From the NCBI GenBank assembly GCA_014529385.2, contig CM043942.1:104732141-104796140 (forward strand): a stretch of 64,000 nt of DNA, written 5' to 3'. Source of the DNA: Adiantum capillus-veneris (Eukaryota > Streptophyta > Polypodiopsida > Polypodiales > Pteridaceae). Below, one piece after another: positions 53,852-62,348 of the stretch. Under the pieces are notes generated by a model that saw only the letters and a program-made list of their open reading frames with translations, was not told the origin of the DNA and made no database searches. Position 1 is the first letter of the stretch. The number at the start of each line of letters is the position of its first letter. The position numbers were made by a program, and so were the translations under genes.

Positions 53852-54508
53852 TTGGCCATGCCTGTTGGAACTATGGAGGATAATATAAACCTAGGACGCA
53901 CGTGGATGATAGCCACCAAATGCACTATTGATCGGGGGACAGGGGGTGTCACAGCACAGAAACCAACTCTTAGCCCTGCCACTCAAGCCATAGTCCCTGA
54001 GATATTGCCTCTTAAGGAAATAAAACCCAAAACATTGCATGTCCAAGAGGTTGAACCATATGTCCCCATAGCCCAACTCTCTAGAGCTTCAACTGATGTA
54101 GTTGAAATAAAGCTTGAGACACACAAGACCCATCCCAATGTAGCAAAGAAAATATACAAGTGGATCCCTAAATCTTCTTTAGCAACCATAGCTAGTGCTA
54201 AAAGACAGGAGCCTGGTAAGAGACGTCCCATTCACCCCAAGAAATGTAAAGAAACGTTGCGTTGGATTCCTAAAAAACTATTGGAAGCCCAAGGCTACTA
54301 TGAAGGAAATGATCAAGTCTGGGTGCCAAAACGTAAATTGTGCTCTTATTTGTCACCGGGCCCATGTGAGCTCAATCCTGTGGGTCCAAAACGAATTGAA
54401 GATCGCGGAAAGGAAAAAATCACGGAATGCTACACATCCACTCCAGAGCTAGTTTGGGTACCAAAGAAAGAACGATTTGTTCCACCTAGCTCAAGAATAG
54501 AGAAATAA
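53852..54508 (+). CDS. protease-like tail with four W-x-P-K repeats
   Basis: It starts with a stretch resembling the last retropepsin block (NLGRTWMIATKCTID, family 'iLGr.wl....c.id'). Four W-(I/V)-P-K motifs follow: YKWIPKSS, LRWIPKKL, VWVPKRK and VWVPKKE, about 54160-54470, spaced roughly 20-45 residues. The protein is Lys/Pro-rich and basic. I do not know a family with this arrangement. It lies 3' of integrase, where other plant gypsy elements carry extra ORFs. Confidence 0.6.
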   Translation: MAMPVGTMEDNINLGRTWMIATKCTIDRGTGGVTAQKPTLSPATQAIVPEILPLKEIKPKTLHVQEVEPYVPIAQLSRASTDVVEIKLETHKTHPNVAKKIYKWIPKSSLATIASAKRQEPGKRRPIHPKKCKETLRWIPKKLLEAQGYYEGNDQVWVPKRKLCSYLSPGPCELNPVGPKRIEDRGKEKITECYTSTPELVWVPKKERFVPPSSRIEK

Positions 54509-54802
54509 ATGAAGCTTCTTGCTCTTCATGTAGTTCCTATACAGATTTAGAAGCTTTGACACAACCTCCACCTACCATTGTACATATCCATACAAGCAAG
54601 AAAGAGTTTGCACCTCCCATTGTAAGTTCACCACCTACAACAATGTTGCAAATAAAATCATGGGAGAGTACCTTACCAACCTTGCAACTAGATGAAATGC
54701 ATAGGGTGGTCGAAAACTATTGGTTAAAGCCTTCACCCATAACAACTTGGAACAATTGGTTTCAAAAGGTGACAACATCATTCCAAAAGGTATGATCTAC
54801 CC

Positions 54803-55040
54803 AAGGAAGGGGGGAGTGTTTACTGACATCCATCATTCACTTGCTTCCCTCTCAACCTTCCTCCTTGACCTCTCAATCTCCCAATCTTAGGGAATGTATA
54901 TATATAGCCTTAGACTCACAAAAACAAGATAAGAAAGTAAAAGAGCAAGAGCCATAACACAAAATCATAAAAACACATTATGTACAAGAACACGACCCTT
55001 GTAATATTTGCACTCTAACCATCATCTATTTGTGTGTACA
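54803..55040 (+). other. second purine tract, TATA box and LTR-like segment
   Basis: AAGGAAGGGGGGA (54803-54815) is followed by TGTTTACTGACATCC, a TATATATATAG box (54897-54907) and, at 55040, a TGTGTACA terminus. This looks like a polypurine tract with a short LTR (224 bp), or an internal promoter region. No matching upstream copy was found. Confidence 0.35.
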
Positions 55041-55052
55041 GATATCGCTAGT

Positions 55053-55466
55053 ATGGTAGAGTCATCCACTCTTGCCTTGGGTGAGAGGTACCCTCATTAC
55101 TTTTCACAAATGTTGCACATGGTCTTTTCGGTGCTTGCCTGTGAATGGGATTTGGTAGGTACGCTAGCATGTGAGAGAAATTTCAAGGAGTTGGAATGGC
55201 TGATATGTCTGTTGACCACGACTGATCCATACTTAGTAGAGAGTGTATCTCCCATTGCACAAGCCTATCCTTTTGACCAAGATGACTATAGGCGTCTAGT
55301 GACCTTCTTAGTAAACATGGGTACCTATGATGAAGAAGAAGATTTACATGACTACACGGATGGCACATATGGTCTCATGGATGATGACTTTGTTTTTCTC
55401 GATGATGAGGATAGGGGTTTAGCCTTAGGGTTTCTCCCCAATCTCTACAATATCCTATTCCCTTGA
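55053..55466 (+). CDS. unrecognised acidic ORF after gypsy pol
   Basis: Starting at ATG 55053 the frame encodes about 137 residues: MVESSTLALGERYPHYFSQM, LACERNFKELEWLICLLTT and a very acidic end (TYDEEEDLHDYTDGTYGLMD). It lies about 150 bp downstream of the TATA box at 54897, which may be meaningful or chance. No known domain was seen. Confidence 0.35.
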   Translation: MVESSTLALGERYPHYFSQMLHMVFSVLACEWDLVGTLACERNFKELEWLICLLTTTDPYLVESVSPIAQAYPFDQDDYRRLVTFLVNMGTYDEEEDLHDYTDGTYGLMDDDFVFLDDEDRGLALGFLPNLYNILFP

Positions 55467-56832
55467 CTCTCTAGGGGGAGTGCAAATAATTAGGTTATGG
55501 TTCCTTATGTTTTTTAATTGTGTTCAATAAGTGTTGGTACCTTTTTCCACTGATGTGCCTCCTAGAGGTATTCTTTGTGTTTCTTAGTGTGTACAAGAAT
55601 GTGTTGCTGTTGTTAGGATTTGGACCTTCATGGGATCTTTCTCTCGTTCACACTTCAGATCAAGTGCGGTCATCAACACAAACAGGTGTTTCTTGTCCAT
55701 TTAGCATTGCCCCTTATCTTTTTGCATCCGTGTTTGTCTGCTTTAATTGTGATTGGTAGCATAATATTCAACGCATTTGCTTAGTATTAAACATTAAATT
55801 CAATGTAATTTTTTGTCATAATCACTTGTCTAGGTTTAAAAATCAAGCACTCCGGACTAAGCTAGTTTGACCAAGCTAGGTGTTAGAGATCTTCTCTTAA
55901 TACCATGGGGAATGCCGTCCTAATAAACAATGGTTACTTAGGTTCTTAATCCGATTTAGGCAGCATTGTGTGAAATGTACTAGGGATTTCTAGTGGGCTT
56001 AGTCCCTATTGACCTTTAGCTTAAGTATTATAAAGGGAGTTTACTAGTGTGATGATCTTAGGGAGGATAACACTGTTATATGACCCCCCAAAGTTACAAA
56101 ATTAAAAGGCCGAAAATGAACAAACAAAAATTCAAAGTGCCACAATGTAAAATCTTAAGCTGGAAGAGAAACCTCAGCTTGATTTGGTACTCCACTCACA
56201 TGTATCGCCTATGGTACTAGAGCCCTAGAGGTTCCCAGTGTGGGCGCTTTTCCTTGAAAAGCAAAAAACCCAAGGCATACAAAATAAACACACACATCAA
56301 AATTGAATCACTGTGAAAAGACTTTGGGGGGTCAAAGAAAAGGTAACCAGTCAGGCGATGATTTCATGAGAAATTCCTTTTATTGTAGCTTAACTACAAG
56401 GTCTTCTAGGTATAGCCTCTAGTCAACCCTCGAACATGAAATACTTGTCTCTCACGATTAAATAACTTAATTGATCAGAGAAAATTAAGAAGCTTACCTA
56501 TGGTATTAATAGTCGATCTTTAGTGCCTTTCAACCGTTGAATTAGCGACCCCGAACTTGTTTAGTTTTTTACCTTTCCAATTGTTTATGCGTTTGATTAT
56601 ATTGCAGTTTAATGTTTATTGCTCACAAATGGTTTAGAATTCAGCTACCAATCAATTTTTCTACCTAAAACTGCATATGATTTTAATTGTATATATGAGA
56701 ATGCAATTACTGTGCCAAAGTTGTTTGATTTTGCAGTGAAACTGAAGAAGGCTAAGGACATTCATCTCAAATGCTCTTTCACCTCAACGAACGAGCTTCA
56801 ACTCAATACCTTTTGAGGACGGAATCTACATC
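55467..56832 (+). other. 3' untranslated part of second gypsy element
   Basis: No recognised domain. A short frame at 56619-56816 ends just before the polypurine tract. The rest is AT-rich. Confidence 0.45.
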
Positions 56833-56845
56833 AGGAAGGGGGGCA
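56833..56845 (+). other. polypurine tract of second gypsy element
   Basis: AGGAAGGGGGGCA directly precedes the LTR start TGATAACCC at 56846. The same tract is conserved on the minus strand at 57460-57472. Confidence 0.85.
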
Positions 56846-57179
56846 TGATAACCCTCACACACATTTCTATCACCTACCACGGACGTTGTATTATTTATTT
56901 GGTAGAGTTAGGTACCGGGCTTGTCGGTCCAATAGGAAAAGGGTAAGAGTGATCGTCGATGAGAGGTGCACTCTAACTGGAACATTCAAGGGATTAGTTG
57001 GCTAAGGAGGCTAAGGATGGGCGCCCAAGTGAATGGGACGAGCTCATATAAAAGTCAACTAAACCTAAAATTCACTCATTCTCTCATTTGTGCAATTGAA
57101 GAGTGCTCTTGCTCCATCTCCATCTTCTTCTTCTTCTTCTCCTTGTGTGTGTGTATGTGTGTGTGTATGTGAGCGAGCG

Positions 57180-57250
<71 letters not shown>

Positions 57251-57262
57251 ATTGCGACTTCT
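56846..57262 (+). repeat. 3' LTR of second gypsy element (copy B), truncated
   Basis: It matches copy A from its start through the (GA)n tract (57183-57249), then ends at the inversion junction near 57255-57265. It has one base change at the second terminal position group (TGATAACC for TGTTAACC). Confidence 0.85.
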
Positions 57263-57459
57263 ATATGAGCTCGCCCCATTCACACTTGAGCACCCATGCT
57301 TAGCCAACTAATCCCTTGAATGTTCTAGTTAGAGTGTGCCTCTCATCGGCGATCACTCTTACCCTTTTCCTATTGGACCGACAAGCCCGGTACCTGACTC
57401 TACCAAATAAGTAATACAACACCCGTTGTAGGTGATAGGAATGTGCGTGAGGGTTAACA
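57263..57459 (-). repeat. inverted LTR fragment (copy C)
   Basis: Minus-strand LTR starting TGTTAACCC at 57459, with its polypurine tract at 57460-57472. It breaks off at the TATA box (CATATA) next to copy B. With B it forms an inverted repeat with arms of about 190 bp. Confidence 0.85.
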
Positions 57460-57472
57460 TGCCCCCCTTCCT

Positions 57473-57854
57473 GATATAGATTTCCGTCTTTGTTAGACAA
57501 GGCGAACCGTGCCGTCGTCGTAATGCTCGATCGCACACTCTCTCTCTCTCACGCATACACACACACACACACACAAGGAGATGAAGATGGAGCAAGAGCA
57601 CTCTTCAATTGCACAAATGAGAGAATGAGTGAATTTTAGGTTTAGTTGACGTTTATATGAGCTCGCCCCATTCACAGTTGGGCGCTTATGCTTAGCCAAC
57701 TAATCCTTTGAATGTTCCAGTTAGAGTGCACCTCTCATCGGCAATCACTCTTACCCTTTTCCTATTGGATCGACAAGCCCACTACCTGACTCTACCAAAT
57801 AAATAATACGATGTCCGTCTTAGGTGATAGGAATGTGTGACATGAGGGTTAACA
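57473..57854 (-). repeat. inverted LTR (copy D)
   Basis: Minus-strand LTR starting TGTTAACCC at 57854 and running through TATA-like, CACAC and CT tracts to about 57510. About 40 bp separates it from the polypurine tract of copy C. So an LTR, almost no interior, and another LTR lie in a row: a nearly fully deleted element. It abuts the truncated copia LTR at 57855. Confidence 0.8.
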
Positions 57855-58218
57855 GTCCATGTGTGGCCGCCCTTGAAAGACAAGTCTGCTTTTGAATTCG
57901 ACCACCGACCACCGGCCATTGACTTTCGACCACCGGCCACCAGCCATTGACTATCGGCCACACCGGCCAACCGACCAACCGACCAATCATTTTTCAACCA
58001 CTTTTCGCCCGCCTTCCAGCCATAATATTTCGACAAAAAGAAATATTTCGACGAACTCAAGACTGGGCGTGAAAATTTTGGTTTCCAACGAGTGATTTTT
58101 ATTTTTGGTGAGTGATTTTTCTTCACGCACGATGGCTTCTCCTCATAATGGGGGCCTTACAAATGTGCCTTTTTAACTCAAAATATTACATGGGGAAAAT
58201 CATGCTTTATACTTAACA
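57855..58218 (-). repeat. truncated 3' LTR of copia element
   Basis: It starts TGTTAAGTATAAAGC at 58218 (minus) and matches the 5' LTR through 'ccatgtgtggccgccc', then stops at the junction with copy D. The 57890-57990 part holds repeats of 'ccaccggccattgac'. Confidence 0.9.
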
Positions 58219-58228
58219 CTCTTCCACT
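58219..58228 (-). other. polypurine tract of copia element
   Basis: The minus strand reads AGTGGAAGAG just before TGTTAAG. It is similar to the usual plant copia tract AGTGGGAGA. Confidence 0.8.
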
Positions 58229-58305
58229 TGGAGACTGATCTCCAAACCAAACCTGTGACTACTTTCCATCCTAGCTTCTTATCCTTGAATGCCGATTGAA
58301 GATGA

Positions 58306-58866
58306 TCAAAAGCTCAACTTCTCCTTGTTGAAGACCTTTGTAAACATGTCTGTAGGATTTTCACTTGTATGCACCTTTCCTAGCTTTAGCTGTCCCTCTT
58401 CCAAAAGAATGCATACGAAGTGATATCTCACCTCAATGTGCTTTGTCCTTGAATGAAAGGCAGAGTTCTTTGCAAGATGGATAGCGCTTTGGCTATCACT
58501 GTACAAGACACAATTGTCTAGTTTGAATCCAAGCTCTTCTAAAAATCTGTAAAGCCACAGAATTTCTTTGCTTGCCTCCGTCATTGCTACATACTCTGCT
58601 TTAGTGGTAGAAAGTGAAACCACTTTCTGCATCTTTGAAGCCCAACTTACTGCTGTACCTCCAAATGTGAAGACATAGCCAGTAGTGCTCCTTTGAGTAT
58701 CTTTGTCACCTGCCATATCCGCATCAGCATATCCTTGAAGAAAAATATCAGTTCCTTGAAAATACAAAGCATTTGTTGTTGTCACTTTTAGATACCTAAG
58801 TATCCACTTCATAGCTTGCCAATTCTCTTTACCTGGGTTGTCTATGAATCTACTTACAACTCCCAC
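58306..58866 (-). CDS. copia RNase H
   Basis: NWQAMKWILRYLKVTTTNAL, QGYADADMAGDKDTQRSTTG (catalytic Asp region), YVFTFGGTAVSWASKMQKVV, STTKAEYVAMTEASKE (catalytic Glu), LYSDSQSAIHLAKNSAFHSR and TKHIEVRYHFV. A complete copia RNase H that removes template RNA during cDNA synthesis. The frame is separated from RT by a shift at 58866. Confidence 0.93.
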   Translation of the reverse strand: MGVVSRFIDNPGKENWQAMKWILRYLKVTTTNALYFQGTDIFLQGYADADMAGDKDTQRSTTGYVFTFGGTAVSWASKMQKVVSLSTTKAEYVAMTEASKEILWLYRFLEELGFKLDNCVLYSDSQSAIHLAKNSAFHSRTKHIEVRYHFVCILLEEGQLKLGKVHTSENPTDMFTKVFNKEKLSF

Positions 58867-59852
58867 TACATATGCAATGTCTGCTTTGTCCAGACCATAG
58901 CATACATAAGAGAACCTACTGCTGTAGCATATGGAACTTTAGACATATAGGCTATCTCCTCTTGTGTCTTTGGACACATATCCTTGGTTAGTTTAAAGTG
59001 ACCAGCCAAAGGTGTAGAAACCGTTTTTACATTTTGCATTTCAAACCTTTCTAGTACCTTCTTGATGTAATCCTCTTGAGATAGCTTTATTGTCTTCTTC
59101 GTCTTGTCCCTTGATATCTTCATACCAAGTATCCCCTTTGCAACACCTAAATCTTTCATTGAAAAAGATCTAGATAGATCCTCTTTTAGGTCTTTGATGT
59201 CCTTCATGTTAGCACTTGCAATCAACATGTCATCAACATACAACATTAGGATGATGAACTTCCCATCTCCCAATGTTTTTTTTGTGTAGACACAGTGATC
59301 CGAGTTGCATCTTGTGAATCCATGATCCAATATCCATCGATCGAACTTCAAGTACCATTGTCTTGATGCTTGCTTTAAACCATACAAGCTCTTCTTTAAT
59401 CTGCAAACCATTTTCTCCTTACCTTTTACTTCATATCCCTTTGGTTGAAGCATGCAAATTTCCTCCTTTAAGTCACCATGAGGGAATGCCGTATTTACAT
59501 CCATTTTCTCAAGATTTAGATCATGAGCAGCCACAAGGCTTAAGACAAGCCTAATTGAGTTCATTTTTACAACATGAGAAAATATTTTATTGACGTCAAT
59601 ACCTTTCTTTTGAGAAAACCCCTTTACCACAAGCTTAGACTTGTACCTTTTCTTCCCACCTTCTTCTTCCTTCAGCTTGTACACCCATTTGTTTTGAAGT
59701 TCCCGCTTACCTTTAGGCAACTCAACCAACTCCCATGTTTGGTTGCGATGTAGTGAGTCCATCTCCACTTGCATGCTCTTCATCCATTTTTCTTTGGATT
59801 CGTGATGCATAGCTTCTTCGTATGATTCTGGCTCTCCAGAATCTGAGATCAA
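58866..59852 (-). CDS. copia reverse transcriptase
   Basis: W-x-x-A-M-x-x-E region (KEKWMKSMQVEMDSLHRNQT), WVYKLKEEEGG, YKSKLVVKGFSQKKGID, MDVNTAFPHGDLKEEICMLQ, LKKSLYGLKQASRQWYLKFD and YVDDMLIA (catalytic). Then STPLAGHFKLTK and YATAVGSLMYAM. It is nearly intact over 328 codons. D-V-N-T-A-F-P replaces the common D-V-K-T-A-F-L. Confidence 0.95.
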   Translation of the reverse strand: MISDSGEPESYEEAMHHESKEKWMKSMQVEMDSLHRNQTWELVELPKGKRELQNKWVYKLKEEEGGKKRYKSKLVVKGFSQKKGIDVNKIFSHVVKMNSIRLVLSLVAAHDLNLEKMDVNTAFPHGDLKEEICMLQPKGYEVKGKEKMVCRLKKSLYGLKQASRQWYLKFDRWILDHGFTRCNSDHCVYTKKTLGDGKFIILMLYVDDMLIASANMKDIKDLKEDLSRSFSMKDLGVAKGILGMKISRDKTKKTIKLSQEDYIKKVLERFEMQNVKTVSTPLAGHFKLTKDMCPKTQEEIAYMSKVPYATAVGSLMYAMVWTKQTLHM

Positions 59853-60727
59853 GAGATGGTTGAAGGATGGAACGAACCTTTCTGGTGGTCTACTTGCTCT
59901 TGTAATCTTTGGGGAATAGGTTGGGGCTCCTCATTTGGTTGACGTTGTTGCATATTGTCACCGTTTTCTGTCCTTGAGTCTTCACTGTCCTCAAGCTCCA
60001 TGTACTCATCACCTATTTCTTTTTTTATTTCCAAGTAATCTTTGTACATATTTTGTTCATTAAAAATTACTTCCCTATTCCTAAAGATTTTACCATCTTT
60101 AGGATTCCATAGGCGATATCCAAAGTCACCTTCTCTATAGCCAATGAAGAAACACTTTTTGGACTTTGCATCTAGCTTTGATCTTAGGCTTCTATCTATG
60201 TGCATGAAAGCCTCACACCCAAACACTTTGAGAGATGCATAATTCACCGGTTTACCTATCCATGCCTCTTCTAGAACTCCCCCATCCAATGCCGTTGAGG
60301 GTGATCGGTTGATTAAGTACACAGACCTACTTACATCTTCCGCCCAAAGCTCAAGCGGTAGGCCTACATGTAGCCGCATGCTTCGTGCTTGCTCCATGAT
60401 TATTCTGTTCATCCTTTTGGAAATGCCATTTTGTTGAGCTGTCCTTGGGGTTGTTCTTTGCCTTTGAATGCCATTGCTAGCACAAAAGCTTTCAAAAGCT
60501 TGGCTGCAATATTTGCCTCCATTGTCGGATCTGAGGCATTTAACCTTAGTACCTGTTTCATTCTCCACAAAGGCTTTCCACCTTTGAAATATGGAAAACA
60601 CATCGGATTTATTCTTCATTACATAAACCCATGTTTTCCTAGTCACATCGTCTATGAGTGTTACATAATACAATGAGCCACCAAGTGATGGTATACTTGC
60701 ACGACCCCAAACATCAGAATGAACCAA
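59849..60727 (-). CDS. copia integrase, catalytic Glu lost
   Basis: HSDVWGRASIPSLGGSLYYV (first Asp), LRSDNGGKYCSQAFESFCA (second Asp) and QQNGISKRMNRIIMEQARSM. In the last block the family has A-E-R-M-N-R but the catalytic Glu codon reads AAA, Lys (60416-60418). The C-terminal part (LKVFGCEAFMHIDRSL, KKCFFIGYREGDFGYRLWNP) follows. The zinc-finger part lies in the preceding frame. An A-rich run near 60733-60745 marks the frame break. Confidence 0.92.
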   Translation of the reverse strand: MVHSDVWGRASIPSLGGSLYYVTLIDDVTRKTWVYVMKNKSDVFSIFQRWKAFVENETGTKVKCLRSDNGGKYCSQAFESFCASNGIQRQRTTPRTAQQNGISKRMNRIIMEQARSMRLHVGLPLELWAEDVSRSVYLINRSPSTALDGGVLEEAWIGKPVNYASLKVFGCEAFMHIDRSLRSKLDAKSKKCFFIGYREGDFGYRLWNPKDGKIFRNREVIFNEQNMYKDYLEIKKEIGDEYMELEDSEDSRTENGDNMQQRQPNEEPQPIPQRLQEQVDHQKGSFHPSTIS

Positions 60728-60749
60728 CTCAAGGTTTTTTTTTTCCTGA

Positions 60750-61145
60750 TTATTGAAATTTTACCCTCTTTTGTTTACCATAAACACAATCTTCACAGGA
60801 CTCCACTTCTTTCAAACCTGGTAGAAGCTTCCTTGCTTGAAGGATTTGCATTCCTTTGGCACTCATATGCCCAAGCCGGTAGTGCCACACCGCACTCTCG
60901 ACTTCTGTAGTTGTTGCACAAGTTGAAGGTTGCGTGCTAACAGTACACAAGTAAAGTGTACCAACCTTTTCTTTCTTGTCAACCACCAAAGATCCCTTTG
61001 AGATTTTCCACCGTTTGCTTCCGAATGCAATGTTGTGATCTTCATCGTCCAATTGTCCTGTAGAGATCATATTTTTGCAAAGAGAAGGAACATGCCTAAC
61101 TTCTTTAAGCTTCCATTCATTTCCGTTAGTAGCAGTTTGACACAA
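60750..61145 (-). CDS. copia GAG-pre-integrase / integrase zinc region
   Basis: LKEVRHVPSLCKNMISTGQL, WKISKGSLVV, then WHYRLGHMSAKGMQILQ (HHCC zinc binding, H-x-x-x-x-H type) and CEDCVYGKQKRVKF. This links protease to the integrase core. Confidence 0.9.
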   Translation of the reverse strand: MCQTATNGNEWKLKEVRHVPSLCKNMISTGQLDDEDHNIAFGSKRWKISKGSLVVDKKEKVGTLYLCTVSTQPSTCATTTEVESAVWHYRLGHMSAKGMQILQARKLLPGLKEVESCEDCVYGKQKRVKFQ

Positions 61146-61738
61146 ATTGTACCTTTGCCAACAATTTCACAAGCTTCATCATCTCCCAAGTATACATACC
61201 CAAAATTACCTTTGGTGTAATCTTGGAAATGCTGCTTGTGTGGTGTCGCATGGAATGAAGCCCCGAAAACTACTATCCAGGAATTAGACACATTGTCTAA
61301 TGAGAGAATTAGAGCATCTTGATCTACTTTACTTGCCACATTGGCCTCTGATGTTGACTTTTTGTCTTGAGACTTCGACTCCTTCTTCTTCTTGGACCAA
61401 CAATCCTTCTTGACGTGGCCCTTCTTGCCGCAGTTCCAACATTCAAGAACTGACTTTGTGCGTGACTTGCTACCTCTTGAGCGATCACGACCCTTTTGGT
61501 TTTTGAACCTCTCTTTAGGCCTTCCTCTTGTTTCCATTGACAGTGCGGCACTTGATGATTCTCCTGTGCTTCTCCTTCGCATTTCCTCACTTAGCAGAAC
61601 ACCCACAACATCATCAAACTTAAGAGTATTTGTGCCAGAAATATAATCACTTACAACCATCACAAGGCTGTCCCAACTATCCGATAGAGACGATAGTATA
61701 AGGAGAGCTCGCATCTCATCATCAAAATGTATTTTCAT
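61067..61738 (-). CDS. copia gag C-terminus, zinc knuckle and protease
   Basis: ALLILSSLSDSWDSLVMVVS (gag), then a basic linker and CWNCGKKGHVKKDC (intact CCHC knuckle, about 61410-61450). Then NSWIVVFGASFHATPHKQHF, the protease active site. The usual D-S-G-A reads V-F-G-A, so the catalytic Asp is lost. The frame ends at 61067 within protease and the homology goes on in the 61145 frame. Confidence 0.9.
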   Translation of the reverse strand: MKIHFDDEMRALLILSSLSDSWDSLVMVVSDYISGTNTLKFDDVVGVLLSEEMRRRSTGESSSAALSMETRGRPKERFKNQKGRDRSRGSKSRTKSVLECWNCGKKGHVKKDCWSKKKKESKSQDKKSTSEANVASKVDQDALILSLDNVSNSWIVVFGASFHATPHKQHFQDYTKGNFGYVYLGDDEACEIVGKGTICVKLLLTEMNGSLKKLGMFLLFAKI

Positions 61739-61752
61739 CGATCGAAGCTGAC

Positions 61753-62148
61753 TTATGTTGGTGTTAAGTCATTTAGGTGTTCTACAACTGAACCATTCTT
61801 TGCCATCTTCAGATTGAACAAGCGCTTTATGAGAAATACATTATTGGATGCCGATGGTTTCTTGTAGAAGTTGTCAAGTGACTTCATCAAGTCCTCCGTG
61901 GTCTTCATCTCCAAAACGTTGAAGGCCACCGTTGATGCCAAGCTTAGCCTGATTGTTCCCAGTGCTTTTCGTTCAAGGACAATCCATGCTTCGTCTGCCA
62001 TCATTGTGAGCTTCTTTGCAAGACCGCCTAGTGGCAAATAGAGGTTCTTCTGGTAGAGATAGCCTTCAATCTGCATCTTCCAATGTTGGTAGCTTTTGCC
62101 ATTGAACTTCTTGATCTTGAGCTTCCCTTCCTCCACCATTACTCCCAC
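61753..62148 (-). CDS. copia gag N-terminus
   Basis: MGVMVEEGKLKIKKFNGKSY followed by HWKMQIEGYLYQKNLYLPL, AWIVLERKALGTIRLSLAST and FLIKRLFNLKMAKNGSVVEH. This is the UBN2-type gag of Tnt1-like copia elements. The ATG at 62148 follows the primer-binding site by about 50 bp. It ends at a frameshift near 61755. Confidence 0.9.
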   Translation of the reverse strand: MGVMVEEGKLKIKKFNGKSYQHWKMQIEGYLYQKNLYLPLGGLAKKLTMMADEAWIVLERKALGTIRLSLASTVAFNVLEMKTTEDLMKSLDNFYKKPSASNNVFLIKRLFNLKMAKNGSVVEHLNDLTPT

Positions 62149-62198
62149 TCAGTTCAAGGAATCCTTTCCTTGAGATAATTTAGCTACGAGTAAACCTT

Positions 62199-62210
62199 GC
62201 TCTGATACGA
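62199..62210 (-). other. primer-binding site of copia element
   Basis: The minus strand reads TCGTATCAGAGC next to the LTR end at 62213, one base different from the tRNA-Met site. Confidence 0.85.
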
Positions 62211-62212
62211 GT

Positions 62213-62298
62213 TGTTAGGAAATATGACGTAGCTAAGTAGATAATTGAGTAGATTACTTAATGGAGAGAGATAATTTACACACACAAGATTATAGAGT

Positions 62299-62348
<50 letters not shown>

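Larger units (their letters stand above)
42664..57262 (+). mobile_element. second Ty3/gypsy retrotransposon, with rearranged 3' end
   Basis: The 5' LTR starts at 42664 (TGTTAACCCTCACAC) and is followed by a gypsy-type primer-binding site. Then come gag (45250-48526), protease (about 49290-49700), RT/RNase H (50348-52252), integrase (52210-53500), an extra protease-like/W-x-P-K region (53560-54508), a polypurine tract and a 3' LTR starting at 56846. A TTAA-bordered element occupies the leader. Many frameshifts and stops make it inactive. The RT motif FLDD and the 'DGYSGYNQI' block place it among non-chromoviral plant gypsy elements. The right target duplication is lost to an inversion. Confidence 0.85.
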
